Below, in pieces: positions 12,528-39,021 of a stretch of 64,000 nt of DNA. The stretch lies in assembly GCA_963693365.1 (NCBI GenBank), contig CAVNZM010000012.1, positions 3,782,001 to 3,846,000 on the forward strand, in the 5' to 3' direction. The stretch's first letter is position 1. Every line of letters begins with the position of its first letter. This DNA is from Amoebidium appalachense. Its lineage: Eukaryota; Ichthyosporea. The notes beneath the pieces were generated by a model. That model had not been told where the DNA came from and did no database searches. It worked only from the letters and a program-made list of their open reading frames with translations. The position numbers were made by a program, and so were the translations under genes.

Positions 12528-14139
12528 GTTGAATGTATACGTAGAATCTGAATGAACGGTAATTATTGTTGGTTCGATATATGGATATGTACAAATACAA
12601 CAGCCATGTACATGTGAATAAGATCTGGTGTGCATGTGTGTGTTTGTGTGTGACACTGTGTGGTGGTGATGTGGTGGTGGTGGTGGTGGTGGTGGAGAGA
12701 GGAGGGGGGGGGGGGGATACGTGAAAGCTCAAACAGTGACGTAAGCCGCCCAATCAGATCCGCAACGATGAAGAGTCGTGCAAAAATTTATGATCGATCG
12801 TCTGGCTGCCGCCATTAGTAAAATTATACCAGATCTACTGTTAGCAAAAACACGTGAGGCATAAAACATGGACCATCAAAATGCTTTGGACGCTTAAAAA
12901 TAACACAAAAAGAATATATAACAAACTAAAAAGCAAAAAGTAAAAATATCTATAGGTTCTTCTATTTTTAATTATTTTTCCTTTGATTTTTGACTGTAGA
13001 TTATCAGTTGTCAAGAAATTTGTATATGTTTGGAATCGTACTATGAAAAATCTTGACCCATTCGCGCTAGAGTACAAGTTTTCCCATGGTTTTAGACTTC
13101 TCTAAAACACTTTGTTATAAATGCTATTTTTAATGCACCAAACAGCACGGTTTGTTTGTCTATAGACCTTGAATTACCCTACTGAGAGTATAACGACCCC
13201 CGCTTTGGTTGCATCTTGCCGGTAGATCTCGGATGTCCGGGTTCGAATCATAGATTTGAGCTGCGGCGCCGCTAATCTTTGCCTAGGGGACTGTTTTTTA
13301 TATTTTTTGAACTACAGTTCTATATAGAAAGATGTTTGTATTCTTTTCTTTCTTTATTACTTTTATATTTTTCGAAGACAAAAATAAACACACCAAACTT
13401 TGGCGGGTTGACAGTAAGACAAGCTGGCCCTGTTTTCCGGGAAAAAGGGAAACCGATTTCGAAACAACCATGTCCCAACTCTAAATGATTTATGCAGCCG
13501 ATCGTTTATAAACCAATCATATACGGTAAATCATGCTATAACGGATTGTTTAAATTTATTCATTCTGAAGAGTTTTGCCGGTCTATTTAGGCGGCGGAAG
13601 TCCGTTGCATGTACCATTAGTCGCCGAAGCCCACTGTGCAACGGTCTGAGTGATTGGCCCTCAGTATGATATCGGCGAGCTGACCCCAAGGGGTTTCCGG
13701 ATCCTCCAGGGACAAAACGCCGAGTAAACTTAAAAAACAGCTATAAAAAAAAATATATAAAAAAAAACGATACGGAATAATTGCAGTATCATCCTCATTA
13801 ATATTATTAATATCATTCCTGCAGTCATGAGTGTTCGCTTTCCGCCTCGTTTTTTATTACATGAAGTGCTAAAGGCTCCGGTCATCCGGCGTTGTCACGC
13901 ACCCTCGAGCAGTTCATCCACGGTGGCCGCGTGAGCGTGGCACCTCGGAACTTGAACAAACCACGCCCACGGGGCATGCCCATGCTCCTATCTACATGCG
14001 CATATGCGTCATGTGCACGCACCTCGTATTATGTACTCATATGTATACGTATTCAAAACGTTTCCCACTCCGAGCTTCGAATACCCCTCCCGCTCCCCGT
14101 GGCCTCCCCCCCCCGGCAGTCCCCCCTCCCCGCCCTCCC

Positions 14140-14179
<40 letters not shown>

Positions 14180-14420
14180 CCCCCGCCCCGCCCCTCCCCC
14201 CTCCAAGCCATTAATCTAACCCCCTCCCCTCCCCCCCCCCCGGGCCCCCTCACACACACCCAGCCTAAACATCCACCCGCCACAGTATCGATGATCACGC
14301 ACCCCTCCACCCGGGCCACCACTGCACAACAACCACACCGGTACCATGGTCCACTACCACCAGCAGTGCACCACCAGGCCCTTTGGATTGTCCGACTCCT
14401 CCTCACAGAGTCTCTCTCTC

Positions 14421-14452
<32 letters not shown>

Positions 14453-14579
14453 CCCCCCCCCCTCTCTCTCTCTCACTTTCCCTCATTCTCCCTCTCTCCC
14501 CCTCTTTCTCTCCCCCCACCCCCCCCCTCTCTCCCCCTCTCTCTCGCTCATTGTGTGGGCCCCCCCTCCACCCCCTCTA

Positions 14580-15080
14580 GCTCGCTGCCGCCGCGCGCGC
14601 ACCAACGGCAATCACTTGCTGACAGCGAAAAACGGCTGGCCAATGGTAAAACAATCTACTATAGTAGGCCAATCACAGCACCGGTGATGCTTTTTTTACG
14701 GACTAGCAGGCGATTGGCTTACAAAGTGGCTGGCGAACTCGGAGGACGTTGCCGTTCCTTATGGCCTTTTGAAATTGAAACAATTTTTACAAAAACAATC
14801 CCATATATTTGGATGCATTGGAGCTTTTGCGTCTTTTAAGCCCAATGGCCCCACAATAATAGCAGCGAACTTGCTAAGAGCGTCCGCAATCGGGTGCCCC
14901 TCCATATCACCGGGCCGCGGTCCGCGCCGGCGCCGCCGCCTGGAGCCTTGGACCACCACTCACTTATTCCTCATTATGATTGGTTAATATTCTTACATAT
15001 GTCATGGCGGTTTCTTTTATTGTTCACCTGAGAGCGCTTTGATTGGTCTCTGTGGCATCCAACCTGTGCAATCAGGATTC
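14580..15080. promoter_or_regulatory. GC-rich, CCAAT-rich promoter-like region
   Basis: CCAAT or its complement ATTGG occurs at about 14640 (gccaatgg), 14668 (gccaatcac), 14712 (gattggctt), 14843 (cccaatggc), 14980 (gattggtta) and 15040 (gattggtct), beside CG-rich sequence (ccgcgccggcgccgccgcc, about 14925). Such clustering is typical of NF-Y-type promoters in animals and fungi. The nearest known start codon downstream is the RTK at 17114, so either an untranslated first exon or an unseen transcript would be served. Confidence 0.35.
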
Positions 15081-15636
15081 CGTGTTTCAAATTTTCAGTT
15101 CGTGTGCATTTGATGCACAGGAAACGAGGAACATCGTTCTACGTTTTCTATCTACTACAGATGTATACACCTTATTCCTAGAGGAGTTAGCTATTGACAA
15201 ACTGATACGCCTAGTAGAAAAACACCTTAATTTTTTTCGCGAACCATATCAAGCAGAAGCATATGTTGAATAACTTGGTAGGAATTCTGATATATTTCTT
15301 GCACCCAACACACGTGTGGTCGGTCAACCCACCTGTTGTGTGGCACACACTAATCCGTGAGTCTGTCAAACCTCGCGTTTTTTTCTCGCTGGATCCTCTG
15401 TCACAATAGTGGAAACGATGGCCTCTAGCTAATTTATACAGTATATACGTAGTTTCTGTCTCTGTGAGCAGAGAGTAGAGAAAGCAGTGCCTGAACACAC
15501 GAAAGGCACTGCCAGAGGAGGGCGTTTTTCTTTACTCTCTGCCCAAGTCCAGAGGCTACAGGTCCGGTACAACCGGTAGGTGCGATACCGCTGCACGTAA
15601 TGACTTTCTTGAAATAATTCACTGCGTAATACACAC

Positions 15637-16110
<474 letters not shown>

Positions 16111-17051
16111 CAATCACACACACGGACACACATCATACATACATACATGTAAACCCAGTGGCACACACAGCCGGCAGGGGCAACCCACTGCTCAGACCCA
16201 AATTTACTCGAGGACATGCCATAATAATCCTTCTGGGATATTCCCGATTTACTGTGTACACAATCCATGGCCACACGTAAGCATACACACACATCCGCAC
16301 GGCACGCCGTACAATGACATCCGTGCACGATCATTCACCGCCGAAATGTGTTTTCACACATACAGACGGTGTGATTAGCAACGTACACGCACACACACCA
16401 TAGCATACATACACACACAAACATTGTCTTCCACTCACACATACATACAGGCTCAGCACATTCGCATGCACGCGCACAGTTACACACACACAAAGAAGAA
16501 AAACACACAAAATATACATATATCATATATAAAATACTTAACCCAGATCTGGGATGATATAGCTGCTATATACTGATGTTTTGGTTGCCAATAGCAGAGT
16601 ATGTGGTTGCTGCGTACTCTGTAGACAGGGTTTATGGACTCGTTTGTGCACTCCAGCATACAAGACATCGGAGATTAACTGACACAACGCGGTTCTTGGA
16701 AGACATATCCCAGGATAGATAGCAATGGCACAGGGGGTGAAAAAAAGATGTTCATTAGGTTCGTGCACTGTCGGCTGCTGATCTCATGACAACTGGCACC
16801 ATGCTTAAACCATACACACACACTACCCCGCCATGGTTATACCTTGCTTGCACCATAAATGCACTCGCCACTTGCAAACAATACTAACACTACAAGCATC
16901 ATACATCATACATCACTCCCCCCAAAAGAATCGTATCCAAATATTACTTGCATGGTACATCACACCACACTAAATTTAAACGTATATTATTCACATCATA
17001 GTATTGCATCACACCTCAATCAAATTGTAAGCGCATAAAACATAAAACATG

Positions 17052-17060
17052 TATATAAAG
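17052..17060 (+). promoter_or_regulatory. Possible TATA box of the RTK gene
   Basis: tatataaag lies 54 bases before the ATG at 17114, which would leave a 5' UTR of about 25-30 bases. The surrounding DNA is AT-rich, so a chance match is possible. Confidence 0.35.
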
Positions 17061-17113
17061 AATCTTTTGTATAATCAATACTTACACCATGCACATATTC
17101 AGAAGCGGAAAAA

Positions 17114-29968
<12,855 letters not shown>

Positions 29969-30722
29969 AAACCGATTGCCGATCGGGCGAAATTACGAAA
30001 GGTTTTATGTCGCATCGAGGCGCACAACAACAGTAAGCATCTTCTGACCCCGACAATCAATTTTCAATTGATTCGATTTGTGAAACGCGATTGCTATTAT
30101 AAAATAGTAAAAAGGAACTTTGAAAAATCACTATGAAAGATTTTTTTCATATTATTGTTGAACTCTTTCTTCACTGTGTGGCCGTTTTTCTTCTTTTTCT
30201 TCCCTTAGAGCTTCTTCCTTTTTTCTTTTTCCTTTTTCTTTTTTTGTGGTTGCTGTTGTTGCTGCTTGGTTCCGGTGTACTCTTTCCTCACACAGTTGAA
30301 TTGTGTGCACATTTTTTGAAACTTTGAGATCGGATTTCATTTTCTCTTCTATTGGGAATTCTCGTTCTCCATCTCTTTTTTTTAAGGCTTGGGTAGCCAC
30401 GGATGGCATGTTGCGTCTCTATATTGTGGCTCAGATTTGGATTGATATCATAGCTTCATTGGGTTCATTGTACATGTGCACACACGGGTAAAACGAAGCA
30501 CCTACAATAATACCAGACACACACTTGTACATCGCGGGACGCTGGTACCGTGCCCTCACAAACAAGAACACACACGTCACACACACGGTGACACACCTAC
30601 ACCGATAGCATGTACAACCTGGCATACACGCGACATCGTAACCTTAAAAAAAGCACACATGCGCATGCAAGCGTGTGCGTGTCACACACACACACACGTA
30701 CACACACACACACACGTACACG

Positions 30723-30773
<51 letters not shown>

Positions 30774-31687
30774 CCGCGCACACGCACACGCACACACACA
30801 CATGCGCGCGCACACACACACACACGCACACACACACAAACATTTCGCCAAATGCAATAACATGAACACTGACAGTTTGTTAGCCGCACACACACACCTG
30901 GGCTTGAGCAATGAAATCTCAGTTGCGACATCTCATGGTAAATATTGGAAATGTAAACACATTTTCTTGTGTTGTTTTCAATTGTATAGTCTATTTTGAT
31001 GCCGCATGGCAATCAGATGTATATACAGTAACTGAGCTTTTTTATCGTTCCGCTCGTGTTATTCATGATGAACCGTGTACATAGTATTTTGTGCAGGCCC
31101 TTTTCCAACTGTGTATTAATATGTCGATGTATTTAAATACCACGAGGGCAGCCTCGGATTGCTATTGTTTGGGCCATGCATGTACTAATATGTCAGCATA
31201 AGTAGTGCCCCACAAACAAAATGGGAACATGGTGGGCTGCTGATGCTGCTGCTGTTTGATGCATATACTACAATTATCGTAACATGCAAATACCATATGC
31301 ACGTGTTTTCATGCAACAAAAAGGCATGTAATTAAAATACCCAGAAGTAAAGGTGCCCTGTTTTCAAATTGTAATTCGCTGTCGGTAACCCTCCATGGTC
31401 GAAATTGCTGTGGAATTAGTTTGTATTTGCCACTGGGAATGAATCAAATGAATGCAATTGCACATACACCATCTCGACGTACGTGACCCCCCCCTCCCCC
31501 CCCCCCCCCCCCCCCCCCTCCCCCAACCCCCACCCCCCGTACTTACGATTGCATCCAAACCTCCCCCCCCCCCCCATGTGACATGGAAACACATTTCGGA
31601 ATGTTCACAAGGTCAAAAGGACGACATGACCCATGGCGTGTGCATATATCCTGGCCTGCTGTCTACTGTGCGCAAGCTATATTCCTA

Positions 31688-31734
<47 letters not shown>

Positions 31735-32516
31735 TTTTACAACACTTTTTGTCAAGTTGCGCCGATATTGCCCTGGGCCGCGGCCCGTGGGAAGTTGTGC
31801 AGTTTAACCCTGTCGAGTTCGCTGTGTGCAATCTCTTTAAGTAATAAATTCTTACGGCTCGCATGCACATTGAGTCGTGCATTGCTACTGCACCTAACTG
31901 CCCCACACACATGGACCGCGTGCACACATGTCAATGGACCTGCCCGGCCCGGTCCGTGCAGTTGTGCTGGAACACCTAGTACCTATGCTATGCCATGAAT
32001 ATACCTGATGCACTTGCACCACTGTACATGTGACGGCAGATGGCCATGTTTAGCCCACTTCCATGGGACATGTACGAAGATTAAACGTTGTGGCAAAACG
32101 GAGCTGGATTTTGGAGCTCGTACCCAAGTCTTCCGAGTCGGATTGCCAGGAACAGATCTGGAGCAAAAATCCTGAAGTCGATAAATAGTAACCAAAACCA
32201 GGCGGCCCGGGCTTGTTTATCCACACGATTAACAGTTTCAGTAATCTATTTATTTGTCCAGAGCACTGCGGCAGGCAGCGAGTTGTGGGGTTGGAAGGTT
32301 GAGGGGGCCCCTGGGGGAGGGGGGGTTGGCCAATATGGGGGGGGGGGGGGGGGGGGGGGGGGGGGAACCTCGGCAGGGGGGGGGGGGGGGGGAGGGAGGG
32401 GGGAAAGGGTTGGATAGTAGAACGCAATTCACGCTAACACAACGGGGAACTTGAGGATGCAAATACGCAAAGCAAGGGTGGGAAGGAGGGGCGGGGGGTG
32501 GGTGGGTGGGTGGGAA

Positions 32517-32549
<33 letters not shown>

Positions 32550-32834
32550 GGAAGGGACAGAGGGAGAGAGAGAGAGAGTGTGTGTGTGATCAGAGCTAGA
32601 TCTAGAGCGAGAGACAAGTCTCAAGAGAGCACGCACACACACACACACACACGAGCGGGCGCCCCAGGGTAGGGTGGGGTGTGGGTAGGTGGGTGGGTGG
32701 GGGGGGGGGAGGACAGAGACAGAGAGAGTGATCAGAGCTAGAGTGAGAGGCGTAACACACACACACACCAAGCGCACACGCACACGCACACACACGCACC
32801 CACACACAGACACAGACACAGACACAGACACAGA

Positions 32835-32865
<31 letters not shown>

Positions 32866-33226
32866 GGAGGGAGAAAGAATGAGTGTGTGTGAGACTACAG
32901 AGAGGAAGGGAGGGGAGGGGGGGGGGGGGGGGGGGAGGGGGGAGGGAGGGGGCAGGGGGAAGGCTGGTTTCGGAGTCGACGAACTAATGTGATTTGTGCT
33001 CATGAAATCAGTCTTGACAACACCATCACACACTTCAAACACTCAGTATGTTCCAACCCACCGAACCAGCGGGGGATATGGTCATTTCTATTTATATTTG
33101 CCAGTTAGTGATGTGTGATATTTAACTTTCTATGTAGTCATGTATACTCCAAAGCTTACATGATTGCCTGCCTGTGTGCGGACATTAAGCGTATGTCTCT
33201 CTCTCTCTCTCACTCACTCACTCACA

Positions 33227-33305
<79 letters not shown>

Positions 33306-33773
33306 CGTGCTTGTGCCCGTTCATGTGAATCACATTGTAGCAAGCACCACAGTGTCTCATGTGTGCAAGCGTGTATGTGACTGTGAGGTATGAGCGTGCA
33401 TTTGTGCATTTGCCGAATGTTCATGCATGCTATTCCCAATCATGTTTCACACCTACAGAACGTTTCATGTCGCAGATCTGCCGATGTGGCCACGCCATGT
33501 GTTTGCACGATTTGCATACGTCCTGCCTGTGTGCTACATAAGTCAAGCCTCATGTTGTGCATAGTATCACTGGAAATCATCTCTATCCTCTTTTTGCATA
33601 CAATTTCAACTACTTATACGTCGAACAAAGAGGCCGATAGGCTGCTGGGAGAGATAAATGACGGGGGGTAGTGGGAAGGAGGTTGAACAGGTGACACAAG
33701 ACAATTAGTTATAAAGCAAAAAAAAAAACAAAAACAGGGGAAAGCACTAGGGTGTGTGTGTGTATGTGTGTGA

Positions 33774-33812
<39 letters not shown>

Positions 33813-33870
33813 GGGGGGGGGGGGGAAGGGTTTGATAGGCAGGGGGGTCTAGGAAGGAAAATTATGAAAA
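29969..33870. other. Convergent intergenic region between RTK and APH1
   Basis: Both flanking genes point into this region, so it should hold two 3' UTRs. Seen: CA/CG microsatellite at 30675-30840, T-run at 31691-31731, AATAAA on the plus strand at 31843-31848 (candidate RTK poly-A signal, far from the stop), G-runs and CA/GA microsatellites at 32.3-32.95 kb and a (CT)n(GT)n block at 33.2-33.3 kb. No exons were recognised. Confidence 0.65.
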
Positions 33871-34001
33871 TTACTGCTCGAGTAATCTCCTCCGAGCTAC
33901 GACGTAGCTGAGAACAGCTAGCACAGCCATTTGCAGGAAAAGGGGGGTCAGTGGCGCTGCACAGCTGATGTCCTGTCTGTTGATGAGGGTCTGTGTGTGG
34001 G

Positions 34002-34080
<79 letters not shown>

Positions 34081-34109
34081 GTGTGTGTGTGAGTGAGTGA
34101 GTGAGTGAA

Positions 34110-34171
<62 letters not shown>

Positions 34172-34993
34172 CGCGCGCATGTGAGGTGTGTCGCCGATTG
34201 GCCGTAAGGGGAGGCAGAGCAAAGAGCAGAGTTTGGGGGGGGGGGGGGGGGGGGGGGAGAGGATGTGTGTGTTGGTGAGAAAAAAGGGCCACACTACAGC
34301 AAAAGAACATTTCGCTGGTACTTAAGGGTATTAAAGGGATAGGGTAGAGGGCGCCTGTGTGAATGCCGAATATTGTATCTTTCAAACTGTACATCACGGT
34401 TGTGCGATTTATGGAACAGGTGTGCTCGTGTAGATCTGGTAAGAGGAAAATGGCCCTGCAGGGGGTGGAACAGAAGAAAAACATCTAGAAACAAGTAGAC
34501 AGAGAGGGATTTCAACACGGCATAGCTACCCCGGTTAGAGGTGGGGAGGTGATATGAGAGGTTGCGAGAAGGAAGAAGCAGGAGGGGAAGGGGGGGGGGG
34601 GGGAGAAGAGAAGGAAGGGGAGGGAAGAGGGGGGGGGGAGGGGGGAGAAGGGGAGAGGGAGAGGGAGAGAGAGAGAGAAAGAGAGAAAGAGAGAGAGAGA
34701 GATCGAGGCAAGAGAGACGTGGGAAAGAAGAGAGGAAAAAAAGTGAAGAAAAAAAAGAAAAAGAAGAAAAGGACACCCACCAACAAGGATGAGAACAGGT
34801 GTGATGCGAGGACCACGGCAGCCAGTGCCCAGTTTCTTGTGTCGTAGGCGTTGAGGCCAATGACCATCCACACAATGTTCAGCAGCGTGAACACGTTGGC
34901 TGTCAGCGCTGTACATCCAAAAACACACGGTGAAAAGACACGCGAATACACACGATTGCATCCACCTGTCAGCACACTACAAGAGGCACTATA

Positions 34994-35024
<31 letters not shown>

Positions 35025-35087
35025 CATCCCCCCCAAACAAAAAAAAAAAGAAAAAGAAAAAAGAAGAAGTAAAGAAAAGAAAAAACC

Positions 35088-35164
<77 letters not shown>

Positions 35165-35368
35165 CGCACACCAACAACCACCCAGGACATTTTAACCCAC
35201 ACAGACACATTCCCCCCCCCCCCCCGCCGCCGGGTCAAAAACTACAATTCTCATGGTAAGCGGTATTGGCGATCAAATAGATTTGCACATCCATTCCTCC
35301 CAATCGACTTCACAAATACCTCCGTACGTGCATGTTTATGTGTGCACACACCCTAGTGTATGTGTGAC

Positions 35369-35423
<55 letters not shown>

Positions 35424-35533
35424 TTTGCACGCATGTGTGTGTGTGTGTGTGCGCGCGTGTGCGTGTGCGTGTGTGCACACATGTGTGGTGCGTGTGGGGG
35501 GTGTATGTGTGTATGTGTGTGTGTGTGTGTGTT

Positions 35534-35588
<55 letters not shown>

Positions 35589-35814
35589 ATGTTCGTGTGT
35601 GTGAGTGTATGTGGTGTGTGTGTGTGCATGTGCACATGTATGTGTGTTTCTGAGGGGATCGGAGGGAGAAGGGTGAAGGGAGATGGTACCTGATATGAGA
35701 AAAAAGCTCTGATTTGGGCACCCGGGGGAGCGGAGAGTACCAGGGCCCAAAGCCTCAGTGAGAACACTGTTGTACTGCATGAGGATACTGACGACACCAA
35801 ACCCGAGACCACCC

Positions 35815-35904
<90 letters not shown>

Positions 35905-36108
35905 AACGAGTAGACGGGGGGTAAGGGAGGGAGGAGGGTGTGTAAGTGAGTGAGTGAGTAGGTTGGAGGGAGCAAGGTTGACTGCATGAGTGAGTGTGTG
36001 AAAAAAAAAAGGGGTGAGTGAATGAATGAGTTAGTAAGCCAGCGTATGAGTGACATGTGTGTATGTTTAACGTGTGTGTGTATGTATTTTTAGTAATTTT
36101 TATTATTA

Positions 36109-36202
<94 letters not shown>

Positions 36203-36463
36203 GGAAGGGTTGGAGGGTGCGGGTGGGCCGGGGCAGGGGGAGGGAGGAGTGGGAGAGGGGGAGGGGGTGTGGGTGGGGGTGTAAACGTCAGTTGGAAACT
36301 AAAGAAAGCAAAATTGTGGTTGCTGGATGAACATGTATTCGGTCACAGAACGATACTGGGGGTGAGGTGATAGCGGAGGGGGGGCTTTAGTGTATCGTAA
36401 GGTAGGTCAAGCCCACACCGGGAACGGGCTGGGGCATGGGGTTGGAGGGTGGAGGGGGAGAGG

Positions 36464-36514
<51 letters not shown>

Positions 36515-36649
36515 GATTCAGAAAGAATACGCTATAAAAGGGTGAGTGATTGCTAAAAGTGTGCAAAAGGAAAAAACGTTTGGTGGAAGAGTGCATCATG
36601 TCGTTCAACGACCTGTAGAGCTACAGAGTGTATGTCCGTGTCCCTTCAA

Positions 36650-36746
<97 letters not shown>

Positions 36747-37399
36747 CGCTCGTCTCTGTGGTGTGAATGGGAGGAGGGGTTTGACGGGAAAAACTACCGA
36801 GAGCCACTTGTTGCCGGGTGGCCATGGGTGTGTGTTGGGTGTTGAGAATGGCTTTCAAACCCTGCTCGGATTTCCTGTCCAAACATATTTTTCCGATAAG
36901 CCTCACTATACCCAAGCTCTTCACAATGGTGCACAAGATATTACAACCAACCCTCCCCCCCCCCCCCCCCCCCCCCCTCCTCCCCTTCCCCCTCTCCCCC
37001 CTCTCCCCCTTCATCCCCACCGCGCCTGGGCCCCTACCCTGCCAACCATTTCGACTCTCCCACAAACCTATCCATCTCTACACAGTACTACGACTCCCAA
37101 GCAATATAAAACTTAAAAAAAAGAAAATGAAGAAGAGAGTAAAGCGACCGTATCAAGTTGCACCTGCATTTCCATACATCCCCCCTCCCCCCTCCCCCTC
37201 CCCCCTCCTCGCCCCCTTCCGCCCTCCATCCCTAGGCCCCTTTCTCCTCTTGATGTCTCTTATTTCGGATTCACGAACACAAAGCATGTAGTTTCCTTTG
37301 AAAGGAAGAGGACAAAAGATCTGGTTGAGACAAAACAGAAACAGCTGCAGAAAGCATTCAAAAGAACACGGAGGTACGGTAGAAAGATTCGAGGTTCTT

Positions 37400-37436
<37 letters not shown>

Positions 37437-39021
37437 CTGGGAGGGCAAGGGAGAGGGAAGGGGGCGGGGAGGGAGGGGGAGGACAGAGTGAGCAGTTACG
37501 ACCAGTGCATCTCGGCACACACAGGTAAGGAGAGGGAGAGGAAAGAGCGGGGGTGCGTGGATGGGAGGGACACAGAATATGGAACACTATACCTAGGGAG
37601 GGGTGATGGTAGGGTGCGTGTGTCTGTCCATGTGTGCATGTGTGCATGTGTGAATGTGTGTGCGTGTGTGTCGGGTGAGGGGGTGGGGGGGCATGTATGT
37701 GTGTATGTTTGTGTGTGTCTGTCTGCCTGTGTGTGTTTCTTTGGGGTGGGTGGGGGGGGGGGGGGAGGAGGGGGGGCAGCAAGGCACGTACACAAGCACC
37801 ATGAAGAACAGCCAACGAAAGAGCTCCTGGAAGAGCACGGTGCTACACAGCACCCACGGATAGACCTCCTTCAGGGGGGGTATTATGATCCACCACACAG
37901 ACGCTACAAACAGCGCCATCAGCCAGAAAAACCCACTGGAGAGGGGTAAAAGTCAGATAAATAACCTGCCTTCCCCCTCCCCCCCCCCCCCCCCCCCCCT
38001 CCGACTCTCTCTCTTGTCATTCCGCCCCCTCCCCCGAGTCTTCCCCCCTGCCCCCCTCCCCCCCCACACACACTATACTCTTGTTCTCACCCCCCCCCCC
38101 CCCCCCCCCCCCCCCCCTTTCCCTCCTACCCCCAAGACCAACAAACCCTCCCACTCTCTCTTTTGCCTTTTCCTCTTCGACGAAGCACTGCCCTCTGTCA
38201 CACACCCACACATTCACAACCTATCCCCCCCCCCTCCGCCCTGCCTATTCCCCTGCCCTGCACCCTCCCCCCCCCCCCCCCCCCCACCCCCGTCCCGCTT
38301 TGTCCCTCTGCTGGGCCCCAGTTTCTCAGCGTCCAGGTCATACGGACACAGATCCACGAGTTGAGAAGTACTGATGTGCCGTTGTTATGGTGAGCTGGGG
38401 CCTCCGCTGCCTCCCTCCCCCCCGCTCCCGCCCTCCCTCCCTCCCCCTCCCCCTCCCCCCCCCCCCCTGCGCCCCCCCCCCCGTCTTTCCCACATAAACA
38501 CCACAGTGAGTGTGTGGCTCTACAGGTGTGTTAAACGTGCACACCCATATGTGCCGTCGAAAACTCAGCATGACACAAAGCTTCGGACTTTTGGAGGTCC
38601 ATCAACGTAATTATGCGGGACCCTGGGACTAGGAGCGTGGCACCTCATATGAATGTTGTGCGAAAAGCGAGCAACAGGGTTTACTATGGAGCCATAAGCC
38701 CCTCATATATCATTAGGTAGGAGAAAGGAATTGTGTAAGTTTGTGTACGCGTGCATCCGTGCTCACTTGTGTGCATGCGAGGTGTGGATGCAAGCCTAAG
38801 TGAGTGACTGGGGTAGCACCAAACATGTGGGTACACACACCCACGCATGTCCTTGCGTGTTGGTGTAGGAGCGTGCACCGTAGTCTATGTTACTCCTCGT
38901 AAACTCACCTCAACACGAATAGGATGATAAGCTGTGGCTTCCATATAACATGGCCCATGAAAATTGCCACGGCAGGGGAGAAGGTGATGAGTAGGCAGCC
39001 CACTAACGTAGCAAGTGTCAT
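33871..39021 (-). CDS. APH1: APH1, gamma-secretase subunit, complete, 6 exons, 235 aa
   Basis: Seven-pass membrane scaffold of gamma-secretase (with presenilin, nicastrin and PEN-2), acting in the endoplasmic reticulum and later membranes. Minus-strand exons: 39021-38909, 37935-37792, 36874-36798, 35815-35690, 34908-34781, 33990-33871; every junction keeps frame and the total (235 aa) is close to human APH1A. Seen: N-terminal [30 protein letters not shown] (human LQEVFRFAYY), SEQGLKAI and [15 protein letters not shown] (human IRQMAYVSGLSFG), ALGPG, and [10 protein letters not shown] (human VGSHLLTSGL). The fourth membrane segment keeps two glycines of the GxxxGxxxG motif but has Ile at the third. 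The histidine equivalent to human His171 is Asn (LLNIVW), while the second (SHL) is kept. The last two exons give the C-terminal membrane segment and an RRR-containing end. Introns carry long (GT)n on the plus strand, which is CA in the sense strand. Confidence 0.93.
33992..34168 (-). repeat. CA microsatellite (sense of APH1) ending at its last acceptor
   Basis: On the plus strand a long (GT)n with one GTGA-type interruption. On the APH1 sense strand it is (CA)n running directly into the CAG acceptor of the last exon (first base 33990). Confidence 0.92.
35089..35162 (+). repeat. (CA)n microsatellite
   Basis: About 74 bases of pure CA on the plus strand, in an APH1 intron (GT in the sense strand). 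Confidence 0.95.
35369..35600 (-). repeat. (GT)n microsatellite cluster
   Basis: Interrupted (GT)n with GC and CATG breaks in the APH1 intron after exon 35690-35815. It is CA-rich on the sense strand. Confidence 0.92.
35816..35903 (-). repeat. CA microsatellite (sense) forming the APH1 exon 4 acceptor
   Basis: Pure (GT)n on the plus strand abuts exon 35690-35815. In the sense strand the (CA)n itself ends in the CAG acceptor, with no separate polypyrimidine tract next to it. Confidence 0.93.
36112..36185 (-). repeat. (GT)n microsatellite
   Basis: About 74 bases of pure GT on the plus strand, followed by a poly-G run, in an APH1 intron. Confidence 0.95.
36468..36511. repeat. (AT)n microsatellite
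   Basis: About 22 AT units, the only sizeable AT dinucleotide run in a window dominated by CA/GT and C/G. It lies in an APH1 intron. Confidence 0.95.

Noticed and set aside
13180-13275. tRNA-like B-box ggttcgaatc near 13240
   Set aside because: The arms beside the loop do not pair (ccggg against catag) and no acceptor or anticodon stem could be drawn. A decayed SINE is possible but unsupported.
13892-14839. 315-codon plus-strand frame rich in Pro, Ser and Leu
   Set aside because: Almost all of it is poly-C and CT repeat translation. The short unique parts (for example at 13.9 kb) match no family and lack an exon chain.
37250-37380. Open minus-strand segment [18 protein letters not shown] inside an APH1 intron
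   Set aside because: APH1 exons 37935-37792 and 36874-36798 join in frame with the same spacing as human APH1, leaving no room for it.
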